A DNA stretch of 64,000 nt from Hibiscus mutabilis (taxonomy: Eukaryota > Streptophyta > Magnoliopsida > Malvales > Malvaceae): positions 33,744,508-33,808,507 of the forward strand of contig CM033718.1 of assembly GCA_019671005.1 (NCBI GenBank), written 5' to 3'. Shown here in pieces: positions 48,146-58,474 of this stretch (positions within the stretch are counted from its first letter, which is position 1; the number at the start of each line of letters is the position of its first letter). The position numbers were made by a program, and so were the translations under genes. The notes beneath the pieces are model-generated. The model did no database searches. It saw only the letters and a list, made by a program, of their open reading frames with translations, and was not told the DNA's origin.

Positions 48146-50162
48146 TGCCCAAATGGCCACGTGGTGCCATAGTATTGATCCATTTCCCTTCACGCAAATT
48201 TAAACTCTCTCCCCCACCAATTGTCAATTGGTGACATCATCGTCCTCATCTGTTATATTAGAAGAAAGAGAAATTATTAGAATTAAAGGCAATAATTGCA
48301 CAATTATTATCGAGAATTAAGGAGGAAAGAGATAAGCTTACCTTTCTAATACCAAAAGTCACCGGAAGCTATGGATCTCGCCTAAGAAGATGATCGGATC
48401 TCTATCGAAGTTCATCTTTCTCGTCGGAAAGGAAAACCACACCTCCTATTTTTGATTTCATGCATTTAAATACAAAAGAACATGAGAGGTAGATCTAGAT
48501 CTTAAAATGTAGCAGCTTAAAAAATAGAGAAATAGAGGTCGGAGTTATCTTTAGTGTCGAAGTTGGTTAAATCTTGGACGGAGTTGAAAAATGGTCATAG
48601 TTTTGGATAGATTTGGGGGGAAGTTGGGTGATCCTGGCGGATCGGGTAGTTTTAGGTATATCGGATGGGAAATTAGCTTTTTAGGTGATTTTAGGGTTCT
48701 GGCGCTGCGGCTGAAAATTGCCTCATGGCAGTCGACCAGAATAAGATAGTGGTCAGAGTGGTGTTCGGTGGCCGGGAAACAGGTTTAAGTGATCGACGTA
48801 TAATGGTGGTGGATCGAATGAAGAAAATTGGAAGAACACAAGTTTTGTTCTTATGGAAAATAAGAGTTTGATCTGAAAAAACATAGAAGAGTAGGGATTT
48901 TGGTGTTTGTGTGAATCAATGGGCCGATAAATGGAAGAACATGGTTTAAATTTGGGGAAGAACTCATGGGTTTGATCGGTTTGGGTATGAGAGTTCTGGG
49001 TTTTAGATGTTTAGGGGTGAAAGAATATCAGAGAAGAGAGAGACAAGAGAGAGGGGATTAGGGTGAAAATGTCGGGTTAACTTGGTCTTTGGATTTTATA
49101 CCCTGAGTCAAACAATACCATTTTGGCACTGGGTTGGCCCAGAGTCCGCGCATCTTGATCCTGGTCGACTCGAGATCTGTGCCTTTTTTTAATGTTGGGT
49201 TAATTCAAGTTTTACTCCATTGAGTTTTGTAATGTCTCACGATTTGGCCACTATTTTAATCAAATTCAAAAATTAAATATGTTCTTAATTCAACTCAATC
49301 CCTAATTTCATGTATTAATTTAATTTATTTGTTTAAATTATATGTATGATTGCATGTTTTAAAATTAAGCATATAGTATTATATGCTAGTTAACTTAATC
49401 AAATAGTTTTCATTAATTGTTAGAGCCTTTAGTTCTTTAGTTCTCAACTTTAGAATCAACAATTAATTGGATGATATAATTAAAGTAAATTAGTGGATTT
49501 TAAAGGGAAAGCTTTGGAGTTCAAATTTGGATAGTGTCCTAATGAAATGGGATGTTATTCCAACATGGCTCTAAAGTAGAACATTTAATATTCATTACAA
49601 CATTATAATTGGAAGAATAACTTAGTTAATTAATTAGAGCTATAATCTTAGGGTTCTTTAATTTAGAATCAATAATTAAGGAGATAATTGTAGCAAATTA
49701 GTGAATGTTAAATGGAAAACTTAGAAGTTCAAATTTGGGTATTGTCTCGCCCTAATAGAATGTTATTCCAACATGACTTTTAAGAAGAACATGTAATATT
49801 CACTATAACATTATTACTTGATAAATAATTTAGTTAGTTAATTAGAGCTTTAATTAAGATTAGAACTTTAAATAATTAGAATAAAATTTAGGGGATTGTG
49901 GGGTGTTAATTCTTCCCCATACGTAACCGACTCTAGAACCCATTATTTAAAAAAAATGAATCTCTAGTTGTTTTTATGGTATCCGGTCTACCAAAGTGAT
50001 CAGTGGCGACTCCAAATGTTTTCAACATTAAATAAAGGAAATTTTCAATTTAACATAAAAAACCTAATTTTTCAAGATAAAATGAATTAAAAGACAAAAC
50101 CCTAATTTTCAAGAAATAATCGTTGAGCTATTTTTACACCTGGTTAAAAAATGGTCATGACA
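48146..50162 (-). mobile_element. LTR F, solo or isolated (unit A)
   Basis: 2017 bp, TGCCCAAATGG...GGTCATGACA, TG/CA ends. On the minus strand it begins TGTCATGACC, has the 'ggagtcgccactgatc' and 'ggttacgtatggggaag' phrases, a TATA box GGTATAAAATCC at 49091-49103, then a CT-rich leader-like R/U5. No internal region follows on either side, so it looks like a solo LTR, but I see no TSD: the left side abuts the E3 LTR after one base. It belongs to the same broad repeat class as 26151-29300. Confidence 0.6.
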
Positions 50163-51099
50163 TCTATGAGTCATCTTCTAGCCTACACCTGGTAAAGATA
50201 TGATAGATGATATACTAAGCTTAAAGAAAGATGTGGTTATATAATGTATGCATGATGATCATATAATATGCAAAGTATAAGGAATAATGAATAGAAACAT
50301 ATTATAATATCCTAATACATGATGCATAATACTAAGTATATTCATGGCATGAGCGTAGATGACATGGATGACATGATGAACTAAGATGATTCGAACATGC
50401 ATACTTAAGAATAATAACAATGTGAAATTAAAGTAAATAGAAATAAAGTTAGTAAAAAATCCTTTGACTTCCATCTTTATGAATAAAGATGAAAGTATGG
50501 TGATCAAGAGTAAGTGGTTGGATTGGATCACATTAAGAGTTCTTAGATCTTATATCTCAAGGCATCATAAGTCTACAAGAAGTCCTACATGTTTCATGAT
50601 GCTTTTCCATACTCAAGGTCTCATAGCCAATCGAGTTCAATTCATCCATGAGCTATCTTCTATAGCATCCATACGACATATATATATAAATCCATAAATC
50701 ATCTACATGATTGGACAACAAAGCTTTACTTTACCTGTGCTCACACAGTCGTCGGGCTACTTGTGCTCACACAGTCCTCGGGTTGAAAGGACCATATCCA
50801 GATCACCATAGCCACAAATACGTCTTAGACATACTTGGATCACATTAGCCATAAGGAGGTTTTTCCTGAGGTCACTCAGCCTATCAAGTTTCTTGAGCTC
50901 ATTCAGCTTATTGAGTTAATTACCTTATCCGGATCACCATAGCCACGGATAGGTTTCTAACCGTACCCAAATCACTCAGCCCGTGGGTACATTGGATGTA
51001 CTTGTTCACTCATCCAAAGTACGCATCCCCTTATATAAGTACCTTAATGCTGACTCTAGGACTTCTAGGTTTCTTTTCAAGAATCTAAAGCAACACATG
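50163..51099. repeat. Repeat C, copy 2 left part (unit A)
   Basis: Bases 50163-50188 and 50536-51099 match 24973-25565. Interrupted by the remnant of solo LTR G. It ends at the E4 insertion site and continues at 56616. Confidence 0.8.
50191..50535 (-). mobile_element. Solo LTR G, truncated (unit A)
   Basis: Right 345 bp of the 1462-bp LTR seen complete in unit B. Ends ATCACATTA followed by agagt, which is the TSD in unit B. The left 1.1 kb, the left TSD and some flank are replaced by 'ctg'. The ORF at 50259-50531 lies inside it and is not a gene. Confidence 0.8.
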
Positions 51100-52747
51100 T
51101 GTTGCGCGTATTGAGTGCTACGCAAACGGTGCAAGTATAGACGTCACAAGTAATAAAGTGATACGAGTATCGAGTATCGTCTCTACAGGGATTGGTTTGG
51201 GCCACTTTGCTTTAGTTATCGCACTGTAAAAGTAAAAACTCAATTGATAGTAGGAGTTCTAATTAACGAGTAAACTAAGAGAAATAAACTAAAAGAATAG
51301 ATGAAATCAAAAGAGAGGGAATAGGCAAGGTTATCGTGAGTTGTGGAGTGATGATCGAATGGTTTGTCGTGGTGATTGAGAAGCAGCCGGATTGCCAGGG
51401 CAATACTGTTACAATTGCATAGTCAATTGCCAGGGCAATTTGGTTGCAATTGCTTGGTTGATTGCCAGGGCAATTCTGCCGTGTTGCCTAGTCGGTTGTT
51501 AGGGCAATTCCCCCTTGTTGTCTGCTCAGATTGCCTGGGCAATTAAGAATGGGTCGATTACTTGGGCAATTGAGCATTCACTTACAAAATTTGGCGAAGC
51601 GTTCTTCAATGATTCCTCGTTATCCCTAACGCAAAATACTGTGAATTGAACACGTCTTGATAATATATCCTTGCGTGAATCAAAGGTGAACAACAACCAA
51701 TCTTGCGCTCCTCTTAGCGGTTGAAATTCGTAACTTATCCCTAAGCCAAATTAGTCTTCACCAACTTCTGTTTGTATGAAGACCATGCTTATTCGTTTCT
51801 TGAATCTAACTCTCCTGATATTAGATAAATAGATGATTGAATTTTGAGATCCTCTCCCAATTCACTCGCAAACAAGATTGAGAACCAAGAATGAACAAAC
51901 TTTGAAAATTGAATTGTAACTCAAAAACCTAAACAAAATCCAAAAGATTACACAACCACAAAAACATAATAACCCCAACCAATCAAGTTAGTTCATGGTT
52001 GGGTTCAAAAGATATACAAAGAATAATCCCCAAACCATGAATCTAATGAACTAAAAATAAAGAAGATGATGATGTGCGATCAGCTCTCTCTCTTGTCTGA
52101 ATCTCCTCCCTATGCGTGAACCATCTCTATTTGTAGGGGATGATCTGATCGGTTTGTGATGGTAGAAGAGGTTGGATTGTATTCAAGTTCCATAGAGATA
52201 AGATCCTAATCCAATTTAAACTCTTCAATTCTGCAGATAATGTTGCTGATAAGGATGAGTTTAAGTTGGAATTGAATTGGATAAAAGAGATAATTAATCT
52301 ATCTTATCTTTATCCTCAAACTCCTCATAAAACTCTTAGAATTTAATCTCCCTTTGAATCTCCAATTCTCCTACGATTTATTTTCTTCCATGTCATATTA
52401 GGCTTTATCTAGTCATCAATTTGAGTGCCACATCATCTTATCCCTTATCGACAATTGCCCTGGCAACTAGCTCGGCATCTCCTTCATGCATTGCCCTGGC
52501 AACTGCGTCGGCGTCTCCTTCATGTACTACGCTGGCAACTAGTTCCAACCTTGCTTTGGCAACTAATTATGCACACACAAAAACACACCAAAGCTGTATC
52601 TTTTTCCACAAAAATCACCAAGTTATGTAATCAAGCTCAACGGTGGAAAGAAACATGAATGACTAATTATGCAACTAATATGAGCCTAAGTCTAACAATA
52701 ATATGAGTAAAAAGGGTAATAAAAAAAGTACTTTTGAACACTTAACA
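51100..52747 (-). mobile_element. E4 3' LTR
   Basis: TGTTGCGCGT...CACTTAACA. It contains the palindrome array of about 35 bp period at 51380-51545 and the 36-bp array at 52452-52560. The TATA site reads CTACAAATAG on the minus strand (mutated, about 52128). Its variants ('tatatccttgcg' near 51665) are shared with the LTR at 62554 and not with the 5' LTR. Confidence 0.92.
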
Positions 52748-52760
52748 CACCCCCAAACTC
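52748..52760 (-). promoter_or_regulatory. Polypurine tract of E4
   Basis: Minus strand gagtttgggggtg next to the LTR, preceded by the gcttgaggacaag stretch, as in E3. Confidence 0.8.
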
Positions 52761-53029
52761 GAACTATTTCTTGTCCTCAAGCAATGCAAACTAACAACTA
52801 CCTGCCAAGATTTTAATCATCAAAGACATTCTTCAAACTTGAATTCAAACCTCGGAACTGTGGCACAAAGTATGATCACCTTTTAATTTTTTGGATAGCA
52901 CAAAAATTACCCGGAACCAAACTATAATGCTTGTGACAAGTGTGTGCGTAGTTGTGTACAAGTTGATTTTCAAGATTCTATGTGAACAATAGGCTTTTAT
53001 CAATTTAATTATCGGGGAATTTATTTTAT

Positions 53030-53170
53030 TTTCACTAGAGCCAATTTCAGGCACCTCTAGCAATTCTTTAATGTGCATTAACTACTAGAGCCAGTTTCGG
53101 GCACCTCTAGCGATTCTTTAATGTGCCTTAACTACTAGAGCCAGTTTCGGGCACCTCTAGCGAGAATTTA
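53030..53170. repeat. Three-copy tandem repeat in the E4 3' non-coding region
   Basis: Unit of about 57 bp containing actagagccagtttcgggc and acctctagcgattctttaat. Two such units stand at the same place in E3 (35826-35906). The whole stretch 52761-53290 has no coding. Confidence 0.85.
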
Positions 53171-53300
53171 ACTTTTAATTTTCAATTTTAAATTTACCCA
53201 AATTTACCCTAAACCCAAATAAAAATAAAATAGAGTTCCAAAAATTAAAAACAAAAATTAAAAATTCTTAAAATGAGCATTTTTCATGCATCTTCTAATG

Positions 53301-53654
53301 TTACTGTAGATCTGAGAAAACTTGAGGAGGGCCGTTTTGATACTTCTTATAGTCCATCCGCACCCTCCATCGAGTGACAATATTGCCCAAAAAGATTTGG
53401 GTCATTGTGCTCGCAGCTACTCCCTTTTGTGTTACCATGGTGGAGGTATCTCTCTTCCTTGTTCCCTTATAGTCCATACATGCCCTCCACCTCGCTACTA
53501 TTCCTAAAGGCACAAATATATTAATAGGAAAAATTATGTCCATTCCCAACCATTCAATTACCTGATTCTTGTCGACTTCTATCATGGTTGGATGTATCCT
53601 TTGTTGTCGTAGCAATTGCTGCTCAAGCCAATTGCCGTGGCAATCAGTTGCCAA
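53301..53654 (-). pseudogene. E4 RT fragment with an internal duplication
   Basis: The frame has IHPTMIEVDKNQVIEWLGMDIIFPI, which parallels the start of RT in E3 (LNPTMKEVVRNEIIKWLDFGIIYPI). VARWRACMDYKGTRK follows, and about 40 residues later VTRWRVRMDYKKYQN. Both correspond to the single GWRVCMDYRKLN of normal RT, so this segment is duplicated. Nothing after it (LPFID, FMDD) is present. It is a stump of pol with no enzyme function. Confidence 0.7.
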
Positions 53655-54066
53655 AATTCGTTGTAAGTCAAGGCAAAAACCAATTTTCTAAAAAGCTTCA
53701 CGAGTCCAAACACCATTTTCTTTGGCCTCTCAAACATCTCCATCAGTATAGATTTCGATGGCTTCAAATCTACCAACATTGGTTCCTCAAGACATACCTA
53801 CAATGGACGAGGTGAGTTTTTAAAGAATTTGAAAGGTTCAACCATTACCTACTCATATTCCATTGACAATGTATTATCATATCGTTGATCTTGCATGTGG
53901 TCGTGCAATTGCCGTGGCAACTGTAGATGAGAGCAATCTACAAATTCCTGCTTCAACATCAACGTTGTAACCTTCTAGGCATCAGGTTCCTCAGAATTCG
54001 CTGTGGTATTGTTGTTCTCAGCTTCAATGAGTGTTGTCGTGACATTGCTCTGCTCAGGCTCCTCAA
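53655..54066 (-). pseudogene. E4 protease-linker remnant
   Basis: Weak similarity only: phrases such as MEYE.VMVEPFKFF and EEPMLVDLKPS sit where the FEPLDYS...EQPPILELKPL linker stands in E1 and E3, just before RT. The protease active-site motif is absent. Complete palindromes lie at 53632-53643 and 53909-53920. Confidence 0.45.
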
Positions 54067-54818
54067 TCATTGCCGAGGCAATTTGTTGCTCAAGCTCATT
54101 ATGTGTTGGGCAGTCTCTCTCATTGCATCCTCTTGACTTGGAGGTTCTAGTTGTTCCCCACACATCAGGGACCTCTCTTCGTATTTCTCCTTATCCTCTT
54201 GCCTTGGGACGTCAGTATCCCCATGAATGGATTGTTGGTGCATGTTATCCAAGGCATATGTGGATCTCCTCAATTGATCTTCTAAATCCCCCATGGTTGC
54301 ATCCCACTGAGCTATCCTCGCATCCATTTTCTTTAATATCTCTCGAATCTCTTCAATTGATCCGTCAAGTCTAGCCAAGGAAGCTAGCAACGTTTCCTCC
54401 AAGGAATTGGAATGTTCTTGAAAAGGACTACATTGCCATGGCATATATGTTGTCGTGACACTAGGCTGCTGATAAGGACTACATTGTCGAGGCATATCTA
54501 TTGCTGCAACAAAATTGCTATGGTAAAAAAATTTTGAGCTTTTTGATCATACCATGAAGGATTTTGATGATGGTTCCATCTATGGATCTTCATGTAGTCA
54601 TATGCACCGAAAATGTGAGGGCAATTTTCAAACACATGATGTTCTCCACAACAAGTGCACGAGTTTTTCACGATATATGCTTTTCTCAGTTGGTATAGGT
54701 AATCATCGAAGGGTGCAAGAAACTCTTGATTGGATTGATTCATATCTTCAAACTTCAACTCTCGAATAGATCGGCTTTTATTTCCCGACATGTTGATGTC
54801 CCTTAACTTGTAGCGCAC
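54067..54818 (-). pseudogene. E4 miniature gag: zinc knuckle plus coiled coil, no capsid
   Basis: Two open frames separated by one stop (54498/54495). The first (54818-54498) begins MRYKLRDINMSGNKSRS and has a CCHC knuckle CTCCGEHHVFENC (CX2CX3HX4C), then HHQNPSWYDQKAQNFF, parallel to the WKKHPNF/PNFSW site of gag. The second (54495-54067) has PRQ and PWQ repeats over palindromes, then a strong heptad pattern (LEETLLASLARLDGSIEEI, REILKKMDARIAQW), likely a coiled coil, and an acidic end. The capsid domain of E1 gag (about 200 residues) is missing. A protein with only RNA-binding and oligomerising parts could have helped packaging; this is inference. Confidence 0.7.
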
Positions 54819-54905
54819 CTAATTTTTTTGATAAAACAAACAAAAAGAAATGTTAGTAAAACTAAGAAAAAATGCAATAACAAAAACAACTAACACCAAT
54901 TGCCA

Positions 54906-54924
54906 ATCCCCGGGAACGGCACCA
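54906..54924 (-). promoter_or_regulatory. PBS of E4, tRNA-Asp type
   Basis: 17 of 19 bases match the tRNA-Asp 3' end, 6 bp inside the LTR start at 54931. Confidence 0.88.
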
Positions 54925-54930
54925 AAAACT

Positions 54931-56610
54931 TGTTGTGCGTATTGAGTACTACGCAAACGGTGCAAGTATACACGTCGCAAGTAATAAAGTGATACGATTA
55001 TCGAGTATCGTCTCCACAGGGATTAGTTTGGGCCACTTTGCTTTAGTTATCGCACTGTAAAAGTAAAAACACAATTGATAATATGAGTTCTAATTAACGA
55101 GTAAACTAAGAGCAATAAACTAAAAGAATAAATGAAATCAAAAGACAGTGAATAGGCCAGGTTATCGTGAGTTGTGGAGTGATGATAGAATGGTCCGTTG
55201 TGGTGATTGAGTAACAGCCGGATTGCCAGGGCAATTCTGTTACGATTGCCTAGTCGATTGTCAGGGCAATTTGGTTGCAATTGCCTGGTTGATTGCCAGG
55301 GCAATTATGCCGTGTTGCCTGGTCGGTTGTCGGGGCAATTCCCCCTCGTTGTCTGATCAGATTGCCTGGGCAATGCTCCCGCGATTGCCTGGGCAATTAA
55401 GAATGGGTCGATTACTTGGGCAAGTGAGCATTCACTTCCAAAGTTTGATGAAGCGTTCTTCAATGATTCCTTGTTATCCCTAACGCGAAATACTGTTAAT
55501 TGCACGTCTTGATAATACATCCCTGCATGAATCAAGGGTGAACAACAACCAATCTTGCGCTCCTCTTAGTCGTTGAAATTCGTAACTTATCCCTAAGTCA
55601 AATTAGTCTTTACCAACTTCTGTTTGTATGAAGACCATGCTCATTCGTTTCTTGAATCTAACTCTCCTGATATTAGATAAATAGATGATTGAATTCTGAG
55701 ATCCTCTCCCAATTCACTCGCAAACAAGATTGAGAACCAAGAATGAACAAACTTTGAAAATTGAATTGTAACTCAAAAACCTAAACAAAATCCAAAAGAT
55801 TTCACAACCACAAAAACACAATAACCCTAACACATCAAGTAGTTCATGGTTGGGTTCAAAAGATATACAAAGAATAATCCCCAAACCATGAATCTAATGA
55901 ACTAAAAATAAAGAAGATGATGATGTATGATCAGCTTTCTCTCTTGTCCAATTCTCCTCCCTATGCGTGAACCATCTCTATTTATAAGGGATGATCTGAT
56001 CGGTTTGTGATGGTAGAAGAGGCTGGATTGTATTCAAGTTCCATGGAGATAAGATCCTAATCCAATTTAAACTTTTCAATTCTACAGATTATGTTGTTGA
56101 TAAGGATGAGTTTAAGTTGGAATTGAATTGGATGAAAGAGATAATTCATCTATCTTATCTTTATCCTCGAACTCCTCATAAAACTCTTGGAATTTAATCT
56201 CCCTTTGAATCTCCAATTCTCGTAGGATTTATCTTCTTCCACATCATATTAGGCTTTATCTAGTCATCAATTCGAGTGCCATATCATCTTATCCCTTATC
56301 GACAATTGCCCTGGAGACTAGATCGGCATCTCCTTCATGCATTGCCCTGGCAACTGCGTCGGCATCTCCTTTATGTACTGCCCTGGCAACTGGTTCCAGC
56401 CTTGCTTTGGCAACTGATTCTGCACACACAAAAACACACCAAAGCAGTATCTTTTTCCATAAAAATCACCAAGTTATGTAATCAAGATCAACGGTGGAAA
56501 GAAACGTGAATTAATGCATGAATGACTAATTATGCAACTAATATGAGCCTAAGTCTATCAATAATATGAGTAAAAGGGGTAATAAAAATAGTACTTTTGA
56601 ACACTTAACA
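54931..56610 (-). mobile_element. E4 5' LTR
   Basis: TGTTGTGCGT...CACTTAACA, 1680 bp. Intact minus-strand TATA (CTTATAAATAG, about 55978-55988). Palindromes at 55223-55234, 55293-55304, 55362-55373 and 55385-55396 form an array of about 35 bp period; the 3' LTR has one unit fewer. The 36-bp array is at 56303-56412. Confidence 0.92.
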
Positions 56611-57102
56611 ACATGCTCCCCGAGCATTTGTAAACCTCATCAAGAGGTAAATGGCACCAAGCCAAGCTATCAAGCAAATGCCCCAAGGCATGACACTAAC
56701 CAGCATGGTTATCTCTCGATTTATAACTTACCAAGCCAATGGTACGTTACAGAAAGTATTAAACATAATCACCTCAATTCATTTGGCTTCCCCAATTAGA
56801 CAAGAGAGCATCTATATCATCTTTCTCATATATAGGTGTTAAATCTTAGATTTTCAATTTTACAATTCATTTTACCATATTGGAAGCCCGTGAGGCCATT
56901 TTCCACGAATTATCAACCCCTCGAACTTATTTTCAACATTTACAGGCAGATTGTTAAGTGGGTACCGATACTCAACCATGAGTATATATGCTGGTCTCTA
57001 GTACTGATACCCATCCTAAGCGTACCGATACTCGAGCTTCATAGAGAAGGGGTTGATCGTTAACCCTGTAATGGTACACGGACCCTACGAACTGATTCCC
57101 TT
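56611..57102. repeat. Repeat C, copy 2 right part (unit A)
   Basis: Continues the match to repeat C copy 1 (25566-26060), including the taccgatac phrases. Cut at 57102 where unit B begins. Confidence 0.8.
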
Positions 57103-58473
57103 TAGTATAGTATAGATATCATCTCCACAGGTATTGGTGCTACTTCAAGAATCTAACTTCTTGCATTGAAAGTGAAAACACAAATTGGCGATAGGAGTTG
57201 ATTTTAACGAGTAAAATAAAAGAGCAATAAAATAAAAGAAAAATGTAATCGGATAAGAGAGAGTAGGTCGGGTTATCGTGAGTCATGGCGTGATAGTTGG
57301 ATGGACCATTGTGGTAATTGAATGCTAGAGTCGCTCAATTGATCTTCAATTGAATCCAGTCGGATTGCCTGGGCAATTCTGTGATAGACTGGCAATTGGG
57401 ATGGAGCGATTACCTGGGCAATTGGGCAACAACCTTTAAAGTTCGGTGAAGCGTTCTAGAATGGTTTCTCGTTATCCCTAACTCAAAACATTGTTAATTG
57501 TGCATGCCTTGATAATACATCCCTACGTGAACCAAGGGTGGACAACAACCTATCTTGCCCTCCTTTTAGCCGTTGAAATTCGCAACTTATTCCTAATTCG
57601 AATTAATCTTCACCATCGATTGATTGAATAAAGGCCATGCTCATTCGTTTATTGAATCTAACTATCCCGATATTAGATAAATGGATGAATTTACGAGATC
57701 CTCTCCCAATTCACTCCCAAAATAAAGAACCAAGAATGAAAAAACTTTGAATTAAAATTGCAAACTCAAATATCTAAACAAATCCAATCATTCTCACAAC
57801 CACAAAAACACAATAACCCAAGCCAAACTAAATTTTTTCATGGTAGGGTGCAAAAGAAACACAAGATAAAAATTCCCTAACATGAATCTAATCGAACAAA
57901 AGAGGAAGAAGAAGAAGAATTCGAACAACCCCTTGTTTTCTCTCCAAAATCGCACTCCTTTGAAGTTGGCGGCTAGTTTTCTTATTTATAGGAGATGGCT
58001 AGGTCAAAGTCTTTCTTGAGGAGGAAGTTAAGTTGGAATTAAATACAATAAAAGAAATAAATCTCTTTTATTATTATATTATATTCCTCCAAAAACTCCT
58101 CATAAAAATCTTGGAATTTAATCTCCTTTTGATCTCTTTGTAGAACTCCAACTCTTCTAGGATGTATCATTGCCTCTCGTAATTTTCTTGAATTAAATGG
58201 ATTTATCCTTCAAGAAATCAGCAGCTCTCCTTCTTCTTATCCTCAATTGCTTTGGCAATTTTCCTACGCGTTTGGGCAATTAGATCCTGTGCATAGAAAA
58301 ACACACATCCGCTGTACCTTTTTCCAAAAAATTAACCAAATTATGAAATTAAACATGACGGTGAAGGAAATCATTAAAGCATGCATGAATGCTTAATATG
58401 CAACTAAAATGAGCCTAAGTCTAACAATAGTATGTGTAAAAATGGTCATAAAATAGTACTTGAACACTCATCA
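57103..58473 (-). mobile_element. E3-type LTR fragment (unit B)
   Basis: Copy of 46776-48144. It lacks the first 54 bp of the LTR. Unlike its partner it keeps an intact TATA box (minus CTATAAATAA, about 57981-57990), so the TATA loss in unit A is later than the duplication. Confidence 0.9.
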
Positions 58474-58474
58474 C

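Larger units (their letters stand above)
51095..56615 (-). mobile_element. E4: non-autonomous Athila derivative with intact TSD
   Basis: Complete element 51100-56610 flanked by ACATG at 51095-51099 and 56611-56615. The LTRs are 1648 and 1680 bp; the interior is only 2183 bp. PBS (17 of 19 to tRNA-Asp) and polypurine tract are in place, so signals for replication are kept, while the capsid domain, protease, most of RT, RNase H and integrase are absent. The unoccupied site survives in repeat C copy 1 near 25560. It must have moved with proteins supplied by a full element such as a relative of E1 or E3. Confidence 0.93.
46776..57102. repeat. Tandem duplication, unit A (10,327 bp)
   Basis: Holds the end of the E3 outer LTR, LTR F, repeat C with truncated LTR G, and element E4. 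Unit B begins at 57103. Offsets measured at the left edge (10,327) and at the LTR end (10,329) agree. Confidence 0.9.

Noticed and set aside
48146..50162. LTR F as a solo LTR with TSD
   Set aside because: The ends look like an LTR, but the flanks (atcac and tctat) do not match, so I do not claim a TSD.
50259..50531. ORF of 90 codons present again at 61709-61957
   Set aside because: The conservation is due to the tandem duplication, not to selection. It lies in LTR G and is AT-driven.
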